A DNA stretch of 64,000 bases, taken from assembly GCF_000815025.1 (NCBI RefSeq), contig NZ_CP007541.1:372001-436000 (forward strand), read 5' to 3'. Positions within the stretch are counted from its first letter, which is position 1. The number at the start of each line of letters is the position of its first letter. Shown piece by piece: positions 41,294 through 51,813 of the stretch. The notes under the pieces were generated by a model that was not told the origin of the DNA, ran no database searches, and was given only the letters and a program-made list of their open reading frames with translations. The translations under genes were made by a program, and so were the position numbers. The stretch comes from Coxiella endosymbiont of Amblyomma americanum. GTDB lineage: Bacteria > Pseudomonadota > Gammaproteobacteria > Coxiellales > Coxiellaceae.

Positions 41294-42053
41294 TTTCTTC
41301 TCTGTGCTCCTCGATAAATTCATTGAGCAATTGGCGCTCATGTTCAATTAAAGAACGTTTTTTTATTAGATCTGGGCGTCTTTTCCAAGTTCTTCCAAGT
41401 GCTTTTTTAAGTCGCCAACGAGCTATTTTTTCTTGATCACCGCTAAGCAGTATTTCTGGAACCTGACGATTAGCTATTTTTTCTGGACGGGTGTATTTTG
41501 GAAAATCTAATAATCCAGAAGCAAACGAATCTTGAGAAACGGAATCTGTATTTCCTAAAACTCCTGGAAGAAGACGAGTTAAAGCATCAATTAAAACCAT
41601 AGCTGGTAATTCTCCGCCACTTACAATGTAATCTCCTATTGACCATTCCTCATCTACTTCAGCTTCAATTAAACGTTCATCCACTCCTCCATAACGTCCT
41701 AGTAAAAAAATAATAGACTGGAACTCTTGTATCTTTTTCTCTACAATCGCTTGAGTCAATAGTTTACCTTGCGGAGAAAAGTAAATAACTTTAGTATTCA
41801 TACCTAACGTCGCTTTTGCCGACTGTATAGCAGCAGCTAATGGTTCAAATTTCATGATCATACCAGGACCACCGCCATAAAGTTTATCATCCACATTACG
41901 ATGGATATTTGTAGTGTAATCACGTGGATTCAAAAAAAACAATGTTAAAAGGTTACGATCAAGAGCACGCCTAATCACACCATACCTAAGTGCTTCAAAC
42001 ATCTTAGGAAAGAGGGTAATAACACCAATAGATAATTTCTTGTAAAAAGCCAT
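41247..42053 (-). CDS. trmD: tRNA (guanine-N1-)-methyltransferase
   Basis: Methylates G37 of tRNAs reading CUN, CCN and CGG codons, preventing frameshifts. Its substrates would include the tRNA-Pro(CGG) in this window. SPOUT-knot features: [43 protein letters not shown] and [16 protein letters not shown]. 268 aa; the last 16 residues ([14 protein letters not shown] region) run into the rplS start as a tail of no family character. rimM, normally just upstream, is missing. Confidence 0.96.
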   Translation of the reverse strand: MAFYKKLSIGVITLFPKMFEALRYGVIRRALDRNLLTLFFLNPRDYTTNIHRNVDDKLYGGGPGMIMKFEPLAAAIQSAKATLGMNTKVIYFSPQGKLLTQAIVEKKIQEFQSIIFLLGRYGGVDERLIEAEVDEEWSIGDYIVSGGELPAMVLIDALTRLLPGVLGNTDSVSQDSFASGLLDFPKYTRPEKIANRQVPEILLSGDQEKIARWRLKKALGRTWKRRPDLIKKRSLIEHERQLLNEFIEEHREENEQDYPNSRTRTNSR

Positions 42054-42271
42054 TTTCCTAATTATTTTCTACCAGTAAAGACCACACTGTCATTTCTGTT
42101 TAAAAAGCAATCCTGTTCTTTTTATCATAAAATCTGAATAATATTTCAGTCTTTTTTCGTTTCTTTTATTTGTCATTACTTACAAAGTGTCGTTTTTATA
42201 TCAAGAATCGTTGGAGAGGCTCTCTTTAAAAGATCTAAGCGTCATTATTCTTATAAACCATTAGAGAATCA
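42054..42271. other. residual spacer at the expected rimM position
   Basis: The widely conserved order is rpsP-rimM-trmD-rplS. Here only 218 bp separate rpsP from trmD, less than half the size of rimM (about 510 bp), with stops in all minus-strand frames. I could not recognise RimM sequence. Confidence 0.65.
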
Positions 42272-42592
42272 TTAAGGAACTTTGACAATTGTAAGTTGGT
42301 TAGAATGTTTTTTTATACTAGTCTCCGTTATATCTTCTGACAAACGCTTAAATTGTTTGAGAAGGCATTTAACCCGTACGGACACTGTAGCGCCTTGTGT
42401 TATCCAATAACTAGCGCGTTCTTGTTTGATTTGTAATTGTGAATTGCACTTTTTTCGTCGTGCCACTGCTGGGTTATAGTAACCTAACTGTTCAATGAAA
42501 CGACCATCGCGAGGTGCTCGCCTATCAGCTACTACGATTTGATAGAATGGACACTTTTTTCTACCCTTTCTGGTAAGACGTATAATTATCAC
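42272..42592 (-). CDS. rpsP: 30S ribosomal protein S16
   Basis: Early-assembly 16S rRNA binder. From a GTG at 42592 it reads [19 protein letters not shown], then [22 protein letters not shown], the S16 signature. A TTG at 42601 would add three residues. About 106 aa, with a C-terminal tail beyond the usual 80-residue core. First gene of the reduced rpsP-trmD-rplS operon. Confidence 0.95.
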   Translation of the reverse strand: MIIIRLTRKGRKKCPFYQIVVADRRAPRDGRFIEQLGYYNPAVARRKKCNSQLQIKQERASYWITQGATVSVRVKCLLKQFKRLSEDITETSIKKHSNQLTIVKVP

Positions 42593-43081
42593 GATGAACA
42601 ACCTTCACTTTTTTATCGCAGAAAGCGTTATTCTACGCAAAACAATTATGAGATGCAAGAATCTAAAGCCAAATGAGCGATTGTTTTTATATTTATAAAA
42701 GCCATCGATTTCATAAAAATTTTTTAAATGTCAATTGCATTTGTTTTGATTTTATTAAGATAAACTATTTGTTTCAGGAAATTTCCTAACTTTAAATAGA
42801 GTTTTTTATAAGTGTTTTTACAATGCAGGGAAATTGGCTTGTAAAAGATAATTTAATGTTTTTGAAAAAAGAAACTTTTGTCTACAAGATATGACTAATT
42901 GCGAATTTATAACTGTTTGCGCCAAACAACTATCGAAATAATAAGCTATAGTATATACATTATTAAAAAGTCTAGTTGCTCAAAAAGTATAGTCGATTTT
43001 CTTTAGTATATAACGAGATCGGTGATTTTGTATAAGTCATATTATATACTATGCTCTGTCAGAATAATTTGAGAGTATATA
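42593..43081. other. non-coding spacer between rpsP and adk
   Basis: About 490 bp between divergent genes, very AT rich. I see no reading frame or RNA gene here. Confidence 0.45.
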
Positions 43082-43780
43082 ATGCGGATTGTCTTATTAG
43101 GCCCCCCGGGGGCAGGTAAAGGTACACAGTCAAACCTTATTTCTAGTCAATTAAATATACCAAGAATATCAATAGGGGATATCTTGCGTGTTGCTATTAG
43201 AAATAAAACACCTTTCGAATTTGCGATAAAAAAAGCAATGAAAGAAGGAAGACTGGTTGCAAATGAAATTATAATGACGCTGATAAAAGAATTTATACAC
43301 TCATTGACCCATAAAAAAGGCTATATATTAGACGGTTTTCCACGTACTGTAAAACAAGCAAAAGCGTTACGTATACAGAAGATATACGTTGATTTAGTGA
43401 TTAATATAAACATACCAGAAAAAGAAGTGATTGAACGTACGACTGGTCGATTAGTGCACCTTGCTTCAGGGCGTATTTACCACCAGAAGTACAATCCTCC
43501 AGAAATTCTCCATAAAGACAACTTAACAGGCGAATTATTGATACGGCGAATAGATGATAGTGAAGAGGTAATTCGAAAACGTTTGCTTATTTATAAAAAA
43601 CAAATCGACATTCTTATTCAATACTTTCTTAAATGGGAAAAATCTGGTGACTGTCTGGCACCTAGTTATTATTGTGTATCGGGTCTTGGCACTGCATCGG
43701 AAGTAAAAGAGCGCATTTTAAAAATACTGGAAACTCAGACTAATAAAAGAAATAAAAATACCTTTTCAAATGCAAAATAA
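43082..43780 (+). CDS. adk: adenylate kinase
   Basis: Interconverts ATP plus AMP and two ADP. The P-loop is LLGPPGAGKGTQ (residues 5-16). LDGFPRTVKQA supplies the AMP-site Arg and Gln. The LID begins at TTGRLVH and is the long type without zinc cysteines. 232 aa, slightly longer than E. coli (214) through a basic C-terminal tail. Residue 31 in the AMP site is Ile (ISIGD) where ISTGD is nearly universal. Stands alone between two long spacers. Confidence 0.95.
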   Translation: MRIVLLGPPGAGKGTQSNLISSQLNIPRISIGDILRVAIRNKTPFEFAIKKAMKEGRLVANEIIMTLIKEFIHSLTHKKGYILDGFPRTVKQAKALRIQKIYVDLVININIPEKEVIERTTGRLVHLASGRIYHQKYNPPEILHKDNLTGELLIRRIDDSEEVIRKRLLIYKKQIDILIQYFLKWEKSGDCLAPSYYCVSGLGTASEVKERILKILETQTNKRNKNTFSNAK

Positions 43781-44182
43781 CTGTAATTAAGATTTACCTT
43801 GGTTATAAAGGTGTTTTAAGAAAAGCAATTTGACTAGTATAGATAAGAAAGAAAAATAAGAGAAGTTTTCTTATTTTATATTCGTAATTATTTTATGTGT
43901 AATAAAATCAAATTAGAGCTTGATCTTAAAGGTTTATCGTGTCGATTGATAATGTTTCTGTCAGTTAAATAGTGTCCATAGAAACATTAGATGAAAATGG
44001 TGGAATTTTACGTTTTTTATTTTGGAAAAAAAGAGTATTTAAGAGATCTTATGTAGAAATGCTTTTAATTTTTATTCTTTCATATAAAGTGACGATCTTT
44101 TAGTGAGAATGTAGTATCTTGCTTTATAATCTTAACTTTTCAACAGAAAATTAGGCAGTAGATGCACAGAAGGTATATAAAT
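43781..44182. other. non-coding spacer between adk and the antiporter gene
   Basis: About 400 bp without reading frames of note. An AGAAGG ribosome binding site near its right end supports the start at 44183. Confidence 0.45.
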
Positions 44183-45349
44183 ATGGAGCACGATATAATT
44201 TTTTCGATTTTTCTCATCTTTTCCGGTGCAGCTGTGCTTTCAACTTTTGCTTTGATGACTCATCAATCAATGCTGGTAGCTTATATGTTATTAGGAATTT
44301 TATTTGGGCCGTGGGGATTAAAACTAATTTCTAATATCGATATGCTTCGTACAGTGAGTGATGTTGGCATCATTTTCTTGTTATTTCTCTTAGGTCTTAA
44401 TTTGCCTCCACAAAAATTGATAATTACTTTTAAAAAAATCACGTGGATAGCTGTAATCAGTTCGCTTATCTTTTTAATTGTTGGGTATTTTGTTACTTAT
44501 TATTTTGGTTATTTGACGATGGAATGTTTGGTAATTGGTGGTGCTATGATGTTTTCCAGTACTATTATCGGTATTAAACTATTACCTACTACAATTTTGC
44601 ATCATCAGCACATTGGAGAGGTTATGATCAGTGTCCTTCTATTACAGGACTTAATCGCCATTGCAGTTTTATTTTTATTACATGGGGCTTCTCAAGCAGG
44701 GAAAGTATTAATTGATATTGGATTAGTGGCATTGGGGTTCCCTGCTATTTTAGTTTTTTCTTATTTATTTAGTCGATTTGTTTTATTTTTGTTATTTTCT
44801 AAATTTAGTAGGATTAAAGAATATCTTTTTTTATTGGCAATTGGCTGGTGTCTCAGTATGGCTCAATTGGCTTCCCTGTTAGGATTATCGGGAGAAGTAG
44901 GCGCTTTTATTGCTGGAATTAGCCTAGCTCCAAAGCCTGTATCTGTTTATATCTCTGAAAGTTTAAAACCAATACGAGACTTCTTTTTAGTTTTATTTTT
45001 TTTCTCCGTAGGTGCTACTTTCGACCTTAATTTTTTGTCTGTTGTTATTGTTCCAGCTTTAATTTTACTTGCTTTACTCATTGGTATTAAACCTTTTACG
45101 TATCAAATATTGCTACGTTGTATAGGAGAATCTAAGCAGATAGCTTGGGAAATAGGAGTACGTTTAGGTCAAATTAGTGAATTTTCTTTAATTATTGCTT
45201 ACATGGCTCTTAGCAGCCATATTATCTCTGATCGAGCTGCTTATCTAATTGAAAGTACCACTATATTATCCTTTATTGTTTCTTCGTATTGGGTAGTGAT
45301 TAAATATCCTACACCATTGGCAATATCTGATCGTTTACGAAGAGATTAA
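44183..45349 (+). CDS. Kef-type (CPA2) monovalent cation:proton antiporter, membrane domain only
   Basis: About 388 aa with 11-13 hydrophobic segments. Family features: VAYMLLGILFGPWGL, DVGIIFLLFLLGLNLPP, MMFSSTIIGIKLLP, LLQDLIAIAVLFLL and LLGLSGEVGAFIAGISLAP. These match Kef/NhaS-type transporters that exchange K+ or Na+ for H+. It has no C-terminal RCK (TrkA-N) domain, so it is either a stand-alone membrane form or truncated. ATG 44183 is chosen for its AGAAGG ribosome binding site. Damaged coding-like sequence lies just downstream. Confidence 0.85.
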   Translation: MEHDIIFSIFLIFSGAAVLSTFALMTHQSMLVAYMLLGILFGPWGLKLISNIDMLRTVSDVGIIFLLFLLGLNLPPQKLIITFKKITWIAVISSLIFLIVGYFVTYYFGYLTMECLVIGGAMMFSSTIIGIKLLPTTILHHQHIGEVMISVLLLQDLIAIAVLFLLHGASQAGKVLIDIGLVALGFPAILVFSYLFSRFVLFLLFSKFSRIKEYLFLLAIGWCLSMAQLASLLGLSGEVGAFIAGISLAPKPVSVYISESLKPIRDFFLVLFFFSVGATFDLNFLSVVIVPALILLALLIGIKPFTYQILLRCIGESKQIAWEIGVRLGQISEFSLIIAYMALSSHIISDRAAYLIESTTILSFIVSSYWVVIKYPTPLAISDRLRRD

Positions 45350-46335
45350 AAATCGTAAATTCTCTGTAATATAAATAGATATAGCTATAATTTTAGCATG
45401 AACAGAAATATGTAATTAAAATTTGTGCGCCATTATTATAGTAAAGATAATAAGTGGACGGTATGACTTTTTAGCTATTGCCTTATTACGGTAATTAATC
45501 CAACGGTGTCTGTTTTAATAGTCATAATGACAAAAAATGTTGTTGGTTTAACGTCTATTTTCGGTGGATAGAACAAAAATTTCAATATGCATATTTTTTA
45601 GCATGAAATTAGTAGTGTTAATATTGTTGTTCTCTTTCTAATAATCGCTTACGCTATTAGTTCTTTTTATTCATTATTTATTAACGGTAGTCGTTATTAT
45701 TACTTCCTGACAGGAACGGTCTTGTGGTATCATACGGACAGTTGTCCTTTTATTTTAGAAAAGGCGGAGTTTACGCAACAGTTAATGCAATTTTAATTAA
45801 AGCTTATCGATAATTTCTTTGCGTTGATTTTTGGCTTTTAATACTTGGATAACGGTTGTAGTGGGTTTATACCTTAATAAGTATTTATTAAACCGTTTTT
45901 TAAAAAATTCTGCACCAGAAAAAGACAATGACTTGTTTAGCTACAGAAAAATAGAAAATGTGTTGATTGGTTTTCTATTACAGTTAACTGATTGTTACAT
46001 TTTCCCTTTTGTAGGTCGTTTTCCAGAAACTTTTAAGCGACGGTGCTTTTGTATGCGTACAGAAATTATTTTGTGCAGAAACAGGTTGTTGAGTTATGGA
46101 TTAATTGCGTTAGGAATTAACGAAAATCAGTGCTGTTTTTAGAAAAATTGAAAGATTAGAAAAGTTGAAAGAACTGATAACGCTAAAGGATTAATCAATC
46201 AATTGTTATGAATATGGATTTATGATGATGGCGTTTTTCAAAATCAGCTGTTGGATTAGTTAGCATTATGTATCAAGAGTTGTACTGCTCTTTTCATAAT
46301 TGAAGAGATAAAAATGGCGGAGTTATTATGAATTT
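45350..46335 (+). pseudogene. degraded region, possible second Kef-like gene remnant
   Basis: 986 bp with no intact gene. The longest frame (45831-46142, 103 codons, TTG start) reads TWITVVVGLYLNKYLLNRFL, then a hydrophilic stretch, then VLIGFLLQL. This resembles the loop between two membrane segments in KefB/KefC proteins, or their junction with the RCK domain; I cannot decide which. It lacks a ribosome binding site. The region may be a decayed paralogue of the gene before it, or chance. Confidence 0.33.
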
Positions 46336-48987
46336 ATGATTAAGAATACAAATTTACAAGACACCGATCCAATAGAATCTCAAGAATGGAGAGAAGCACT
46401 TGATTCAATTATTAAATACGAAGGCAAAGAGCGTGCCCAATTTATTTTACAACAATTGTGGTTACATGCTAGAAAAATCGGTGTACCTATTTTTGATGGA
46501 ATTCAAACTCAATATGTGAATACAATTCCTACTAGTTTAGAAACTAAGTTGCCTAAGAACGAGATAAAGATCTTACAAAATTTGACGAATTACATGAGAT
46601 GGAATGCTCTAGTCATGGTAATGCGTGCAAATCAAAAAAAAATGGGATTAGGGGGGCATCTTTCTAGTTATGCTTCAATGGCCACTTTAGTTGAAGTAGG
46701 ATTAAATTATTTTTTTCATGCAAACGACTTAGTTTTTTTTCAAGGTCATTCATCAGAAGGTATTTATGCTCGTGCTTTTCTTGAGGGACGATTAAGTGAA
46801 GAAGAATTGATAGGTTTTCGTCAAGAAACTTTTTCTAAAGGGATTTCTTCCTATCCACACCCGTATTTGATGCCTCATTTTTGGCAGTTTCCAACGGTCT
46901 CTATGGGACTTGGTCCCTTAATGGCTATTTATCAAGCGCAATTGTTGAAATATTTAAATTATCGAGGATTAGTTAATACAGATAAGCGAAAAGTATGGGT
47001 TTTTTGCGGTGATGGTGAGACAGGTGAACCAGAAGCTTTAGGAAGTTTATTAGTGGCGAGTCGCGAACGTCTTGATAATCTTATATTTATTATTAACTGT
47101 AATTTACAGCGTCTTGACGGACCTGTTTCAAGCAATGGAAATATTATTCAAGAATTAGAAGGTATTTTTTTAGGAGCAGGCTGGAGAGTAATCAAAGTCA
47201 TTTGGGGGCATAATTGGGAAAAATTATTTCAAAAAGATACATCCGGCTTGTTACTGAAATGTTTAAGCGAAATGGTAGACGGGGAATATCAAGCATGTCG
47301 TGCAAAAGGTGGTGCGTATTTGCGTGCCTGTCTACTTAACAAATATTATCAATTGAAAGAATTAATGTCTAATGTGAGCGATTATGAATTAGAACAATTA
47401 ATGGAAGGTGGGCATGATCCTCAAAAGGTTTACTCAGCTTATACAGAAGCATTAAAAGAAAAAGGAAAGCCGACAGCCTTATTAATAAAAACTGTTAAAG
47501 GCTACGGTTATGGTCGAGAAGGAGAATCATTAAACATTACCCACAATTTAGAAGCAATCAGTGAAGAAGGTTTGAAGCTTTTTCGTAATCGGTTTGCACT
47601 ACCATTATCAGATGAAGAAATAAAAGATTTAAAATTTTATAAACCAATGAGACACACTCCTGAGTTACAGTATTTACAAAGGCAGCGTGAAAAATTAGGC
47701 GGTCCATTGCCAGTACGAAATAGTTTTTACACGTCTTTGAAAGTACCAGGCTTAAGTCTATTTAGTTCGCTTTTAAGCAGTACTAATGATCGTGCGATTT
47801 CAACTGGAATGGCATTTTCTCGAATTATAGGATTATTATTGAAAGACGAAAATATCAAAGAACGAATTGTTCCTATTGTGGCCGATGAAGCTAGAACTCT
47901 TGGATTAGAAGGCTTATTTCGTCAAATTGGTATCTTTTCGATAAAAGGACAACAATATGTCCCAGAGGATATAAAAAAACTAGTGTGTTATCATGAAAGT
48001 CAATCGGGACAAACATTACAACAAGGTATTTCGGAAGCTGGAGCTATGTCTAGTTGGATTGCTGCTGCCACTTCATTTGCCAATAATAGCTATCTACTCA
48101 TTCCATTTTATGTATATTATGCGATGTTTGGTTATCAACGCGTGGGTGATTTGGTATGGGCTGCTGCGGATATGCAGTCTCGCGGTTTTATTTTAGGGGG
48201 ATTAGCTGGAAAAACGACATTGCCTGGTGAAGGTCTGCAACATCAAGACTCTCACAATTTATTAATGTTTAGCATGATACCCACTTGTCGAGCATACGAT
48301 CCAGTTTTTAGTTATGAATTAGCTGTGATAATTCAAGATGGTTTACAACGTATGTATCAAAATAAGGAGAATACGTTCTATTATATCACACTTATGAATG
48401 AAAATTATCCACATCCTCAGATGCCTACAGGGGCCGAAAAGGGAATTATTAAAGGAATGTATTTGTTTAAAGAAGGTAATAGGAAATTATCTCGATGTGT
48501 GCAATTATTAGGAGCCGGAGCTATTTTTCGAGAAGTGATCATAGCTTCTGAAATTTTAGAAGACCAATTTAATGTGGCTGCAGATATTTGGAGTGTTCCT
48601 GGCTTTAATTTGTTGCGTCATGATATTGAGTCTGTAGATCGATACAATCGTCTACATTTTCGAGAGATCCCAAAAAAGAGTTATGTAGAAAAGTGTCTTA
48701 ATGGCAGAGAAGGACCAGTAATTGCTGCTACGGATTATATAAAGCTATTAGCAGATCAAATTGGTCGAGCAATTAAAAGACCATATTATGTATTGGGAAC
48801 TGATGGATTTGGTCGCAGTGATACGCGATCTGCTTTACGAGACTTTTTTGAAGTGGATGCTAAAATGATTGTGTATACAGCATTGAAAGCTCTAGCAGAT
48901 CAAGACAAGTTTACAGAAAATCAGCTGGTAAGAGCTGTAAAAAAATTAGGTATTAATTTAAAACGACCTGACCCGTGGACAAAATAA
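46336..48987 (+). CDS. aceE: pyruvate dehydrogenase E1 component (homodimeric type)
   Basis: Thiamin-diphosphate enzyme that decarboxylates pyruvate and acetylates the E2 lipoyl group. The TPP/Mg motif runs from GDGETGEPEA to the IINCNLQRLDGP segment (about residues 225-260). GLGGHLSSYASMA, the active-site IVPIVADEARTLG stretch and ATDYIKLLADQI fit AceE. 883 aa, full length. First gene of aceE-aceF-lpdA. The complex needs thiamin, which the thi operon here supplies. Confidence 0.97.
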   Translation: MIKNTNLQDTDPIESQEWREALDSIIKYEGKERAQFILQQLWLHARKIGVPIFDGIQTQYVNTIPTSLETKLPKNEIKILQNLTNYMRWNALVMVMRANQKKMGLGGHLSSYASMATLVEVGLNYFFHANDLVFFQGHSSEGIYARAFLEGRLSEEELIGFRQETFSKGISSYPHPYLMPHFWQFPTVSMGLGPLMAIYQAQLLKYLNYRGLVNTDKRKVWVFCGDGETGEPEALGSLLVASRERLDNLIFIINCNLQRLDGPVSSNGNIIQELEGIFLGAGWRVIKVIWGHNWEKLFQKDTSGLLLKCLSEMVDGEYQACRAKGGAYLRACLLNKYYQLKELMSNVSDYELEQLMEGGHDPQKVYSAYTEALKEKGKPTALLIKTVKGYGYGREGESLNITHNLEAISEEGLKLFRNRFALPLSDEEIKDLKFYKPMRHTPELQYLQRQREKLGGPLPVRNSFYTSLKVPGLSLFSSLLSSTNDRAISTGMAFSRIIGLLLKDENIKERIVPIVADEARTLGLEGLFRQIGIFSIKGQQYVPEDIKKLVCYHESQSGQTLQQGISEAGAMSSWIAAATSFANNSYLLIPFYVYYAMFGYQRVGDLVWAAADMQSRGFILGGLAGKTTLPGEGLQHQDSHNLLMFSMIPTCRAYDPVFSYELAVIIQDGLQRMYQNKENTFYYITLMNENYPHPQMPTGAEKGIIKGMYLFKEGNRKLSRCVQLLGAGAIFREVIIASEILEDQFNVAADIWSVPGFNLLRHDIESVDRYNRLHFREIPKKSYVEKCLNGREGPVIAATDYIKLLADQIGRAIKRPYYVLGTDGFGRSDTRSALRDFFEVDAKMIVYTALKALADQDKFTENQLVRAVKKLGINLKRPDPWTK

Positions 48988-49000
48988 GAAGTACAAAGTA

Positions 49001-50275
49001 GTGAAAAACTTGGTAGAGAAAATTGTTGTACCAGATCTTAATGGCACATCCGAAATTAATGTTATTGAAGTGTTAGTAGCATCAGGTGATCAAGTAGAAA
49101 GAGAGGATAGTTTAATCACTGTGGAAGGCGATAAAGCTGCCATGGATATTCCTTCACCGTTATCAGGTATAATTAAAGATGTGAAAGTTAAAGTGGGAGA
49201 TATAGTTAAAGAAGGAGACGAAATTTTAACCATTGAAGCACAGGACGAGAAGGAAATTACAGAAACTGGAAAAAAAACCTTTAAACAGAAAGAAAAGTTA
49301 ATACAGAGAGAATCAGAGAGTAAATTTCAAGTACCAGTAATACCTAAAGATGAAAATTTCAATACTACTGTTATCCATGCAGGACCAGGTGTTCGGAGAA
49401 TGGCTTGGGAGTTTGGTGTTGATTTATTAAAAGTTAAAGGAGCCGGTCAGAAGGGTCGTATTCTTCGAGAAGACATTCAAAAATATATAAGACAGCAATT
49501 ACAGATCTCTAAAACAAAAGAAGAAATTCTATCTCCTATCTCTGTCGCCCATAATATTGATTTTTCCAAATTTGGCCCCGTTGAAAAAGAAACGCTATCT
49601 AAAACAAAAAAAATCGCTGGTACCAATCTTGCTCGTAATTGGGCCACTATACCTCATGTGACCCAATTTTGGGAAACAGATATTACTGAGCTTGAAATAT
49701 TTCGTGAGAAACAAAAGATTTATGCGGAAAAAAATAAGGTGCGTTTAACTCTCTTAGCATTTGTGATCAAAGCGGTAGTCAACGCTCTTAAATATTTTCC
49801 TCATTTCAATGCCTCTTTAGATTCTGCAGGAGAGACTTTAATTTTAAAGAAATATTTTCATATCGGTATAGCGGTTGATACTCCTACAGGATTAGTAGTG
49901 CCTGTTATTCGAGATGCAGATAAAAAAAGATTATTAGAATTAGCGAAAGAATTAGAGGATTTAAGTAAAAAAGCTCGTGCTAATAGATTAAGTTTGCATG
50001 ATATGCAAGGAGGGTGTTTTAGTGTTTCTAATTTAGGGGGCGCTGGTGGTACATTTTTTACACCAATTATTAATTCACCGGAAGTAGCTATCTTAGGAAT
50101 TGCAAAAATGGAATGGAAGCTTTCGTATTCTATTAAAGATAATATCTGTAAAACTAGGCTTATACTACCATTAAGTTTATCCTATGATCACCGCGTTATT
50201 GACGGTGTGGAAGGGGCACGATTTATTGCTTATTTATCCGAACGTTTATCAGACATTAGAACATTATTATTATAG
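49001..50275 (+). CDS. aceF: pyruvate dehydrogenase E2, dihydrolipoamide acetyltransferase
   Basis: Core of the complex, moving the acetyl group to CoA. One lipoyl domain (residues 1-80) with the modified Lys in EGDKAAMDIP. A charged linker follows, then the subunit-binding domain (GPGVRRMAWEFGVDL). The catalytic domain ends with SYDHRVIDGVEGARF, carrying the active-site His. 424 aa: only one lipoyl domain, where E. coli has three. GTG start 13 bp after aceE. Confidence 0.96.
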   Translation: MKNLVEKIVVPDLNGTSEINVIEVLVASGDQVEREDSLITVEGDKAAMDIPSPLSGIIKDVKVKVGDIVKEGDEILTIEAQDEKEITETGKKTFKQKEKLIQRESESKFQVPVIPKDENFNTTVIHAGPGVRRMAWEFGVDLLKVKGAGQKGRILREDIQKYIRQQLQISKTKEEILSPISVAHNIDFSKFGPVEKETLSKTKKIAGTNLARNWATIPHVTQFWETDITELEIFREKQKIYAEKNKVRLTLLAFVIKAVVNALKYFPHFNASLDSAGETLILKKYFHIGIAVDTPTGLVVPVIRDADKKRLLELAKELEDLSKKARANRLSLHDMQGGCFSVSNLGGAGGTFFTPIINSPEVAILGIAKMEWKLSYSIKDNICKTRLILPLSLSYDHRVIDGVEGARFIAYLSERLSDIRTLLL

Positions 50276-50327
50276 TTGATATGTATAAATATTGATATGC
50301 GTAAGATTATTATGACGAGAGTAGAAG

Positions 50328-51743
50328 ATGAAAAAAGAAATTAAAACTGAGGTTGTAGTTTTAGGTAGCGGACCTGGTGGGTACTCGGCAGCTTTTCGAG
50401 CTGCTGATTTGGGAAAAAAAGTCGTTTTAGTAGAGCGATATGAGACAATTGGTGGAGTTTGTTTGAATGTTGGGTGTATTCCCTCGAAAGCTTTGTTACA
50501 TGTAGCTAAAGTTATTGATGATATACACAATAATGTAGAATTTTTTGGTATGAATATTAGGACACTGAGTCCAGATGTAAATAAGATTTGTAGATGGAAA
50601 TTAAATGTTATTAAAAAATTGACAGATGGTTTAAAAATTATGGCAAAAAAGCGTAATGTAGAAATTGTTGTAGGTTATGGAACATTCGATTCTTACAATG
50701 AGTTATCTTGCATTAATAAGGAACAAAAAGGTGTTATTCGTTTTGAGCAGGCGATTATTGCTGTAGGATCAAGATCGGTAAAATTTCCTGATGTCCCAGA
50801 AGATCCTCGCATAATGTATTCCACCAGTGCATTAAAATTAGAAGATGTTCATGGGCATTTATTAATAGTAGGAGGAGGAATTGTTGGTTTAGAGATGGCT
50901 ACAGTTTATCATGCTTTAGGAGGAAAGATTAGTGTAGTAGAACGCACAGATCGTATTATTCCTGGAGTAGACGCAGATATGATACAACCTCTCTATCAAC
51001 GCATGCAAAAATGTTATAACGAAATTTTATTGAAAACTAGTATTAAAAAAGTAGAGGCTAAAAAGGATGGATTATATGTGACTTTTGATGGCGAAAATGT
51101 GACCAAAAAACCGAAAAAATATGATCGTATCTTAATAGCTATAGGTCGGCATCCTAATGGTAGTTTAATTAATGCGGAAAAAGCAGGTGTTCAGGTTAAT
51201 GACAGTGGATTTATTCCAGTAGACAGTCAAATGCGAACAAACATTCCACATATTTATGCTGTTGGTGATGTTGTTGGGTATCCCATGCTAGCGCATAAGG
51301 CAACTTATGAAGGACGATTGGCAGCTGAAGTGATATCTAACAAACAGCACTATAATAATCCTCGTTGTATTCCATCTGTATCTTATACAAATCCAGAGAT
51401 TGCGTGGGTTGGATTAACGGAAAACGAAGCTACGAATAGAAAAATCAAGTACAATAAAAGTGTTTTTCCTTGGGTTGCTAGTGGACGTGCTTTGTCTGTA
51501 AATTACAGCAAGGGATTAACTAAACTGCTTTTTGATGAAGATGGTGTAGTTATTGGTGGTAGTATTGTTGGCATAAACGCTGGCGATTTAATTTCTGAGA
51601 TAGCTTTAGCGATTGAAATGGGCTGTAGCGCAGAAGATATTGCGCTTACGATTCATCCACATCCAACTTTATCAGAGACCATAATGATGGCATGTGAAGT
51701 ATTTGAAGGGACTGCTACGGATTTGTTTTTACCGCAAAGGTGA
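50328..51743 (+). CDS. lpdA: dihydrolipoamide dehydrogenase (E3)
   Basis: FAD disulfide oxidoreductase that re-oxidises the lipoyl group with NAD. FAD motif VVVLGSGPGGYSAAFRAADL, redox pair GGVCLNVGCIPSKALL, NAD motif IVGGGIVGLEMATV, second FAD motif IYAVGDVVGYPMLAHKA and the C-terminal HPHPTLSE with the catalytic His. 471 aa. Third gene of the operon. In most bacteria the same protein also serves 2-oxoglutarate dehydrogenase. Confidence 0.97.
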   Translation: MKKEIKTEVVVLGSGPGGYSAAFRAADLGKKVVLVERYETIGGVCLNVGCIPSKALLHVAKVIDDIHNNVEFFGMNIRTLSPDVNKICRWKLNVIKKLTDGLKIMAKKRNVEIVVGYGTFDSYNELSCINKEQKGVIRFEQAIIAVGSRSVKFPDVPEDPRIMYSTSALKLEDVHGHLLIVGGGIVGLEMATVYHALGGKISVVERTDRIIPGVDADMIQPLYQRMQKCYNEILLKTSIKKVEAKKDGLYVTFDGENVTKKPKKYDRILIAIGRHPNGSLINAEKAGVQVNDSGFIPVDSQMRTNIPHIYAVGDVVGYPMLAHKATYEGRLAAEVISNKQHYNNPRCIPSVSYTNPEIAWVGLTENEATNRKIKYNKSVFPWVASGRALSVNYSKGLTKLLFDEDGVVIGGSIVGINAGDLISEIALAIEMGCSAEDIALTIHPHPTLSETIMMACEVFEGTATDLFLPQR

Positions 51744-51813
51744 GATATTGTAAGCATTTTTCTTCTCTCAACACGTTACTTGATTTGTTGAGGTGTGGTT
51801 TTTTGGAAAGGAA

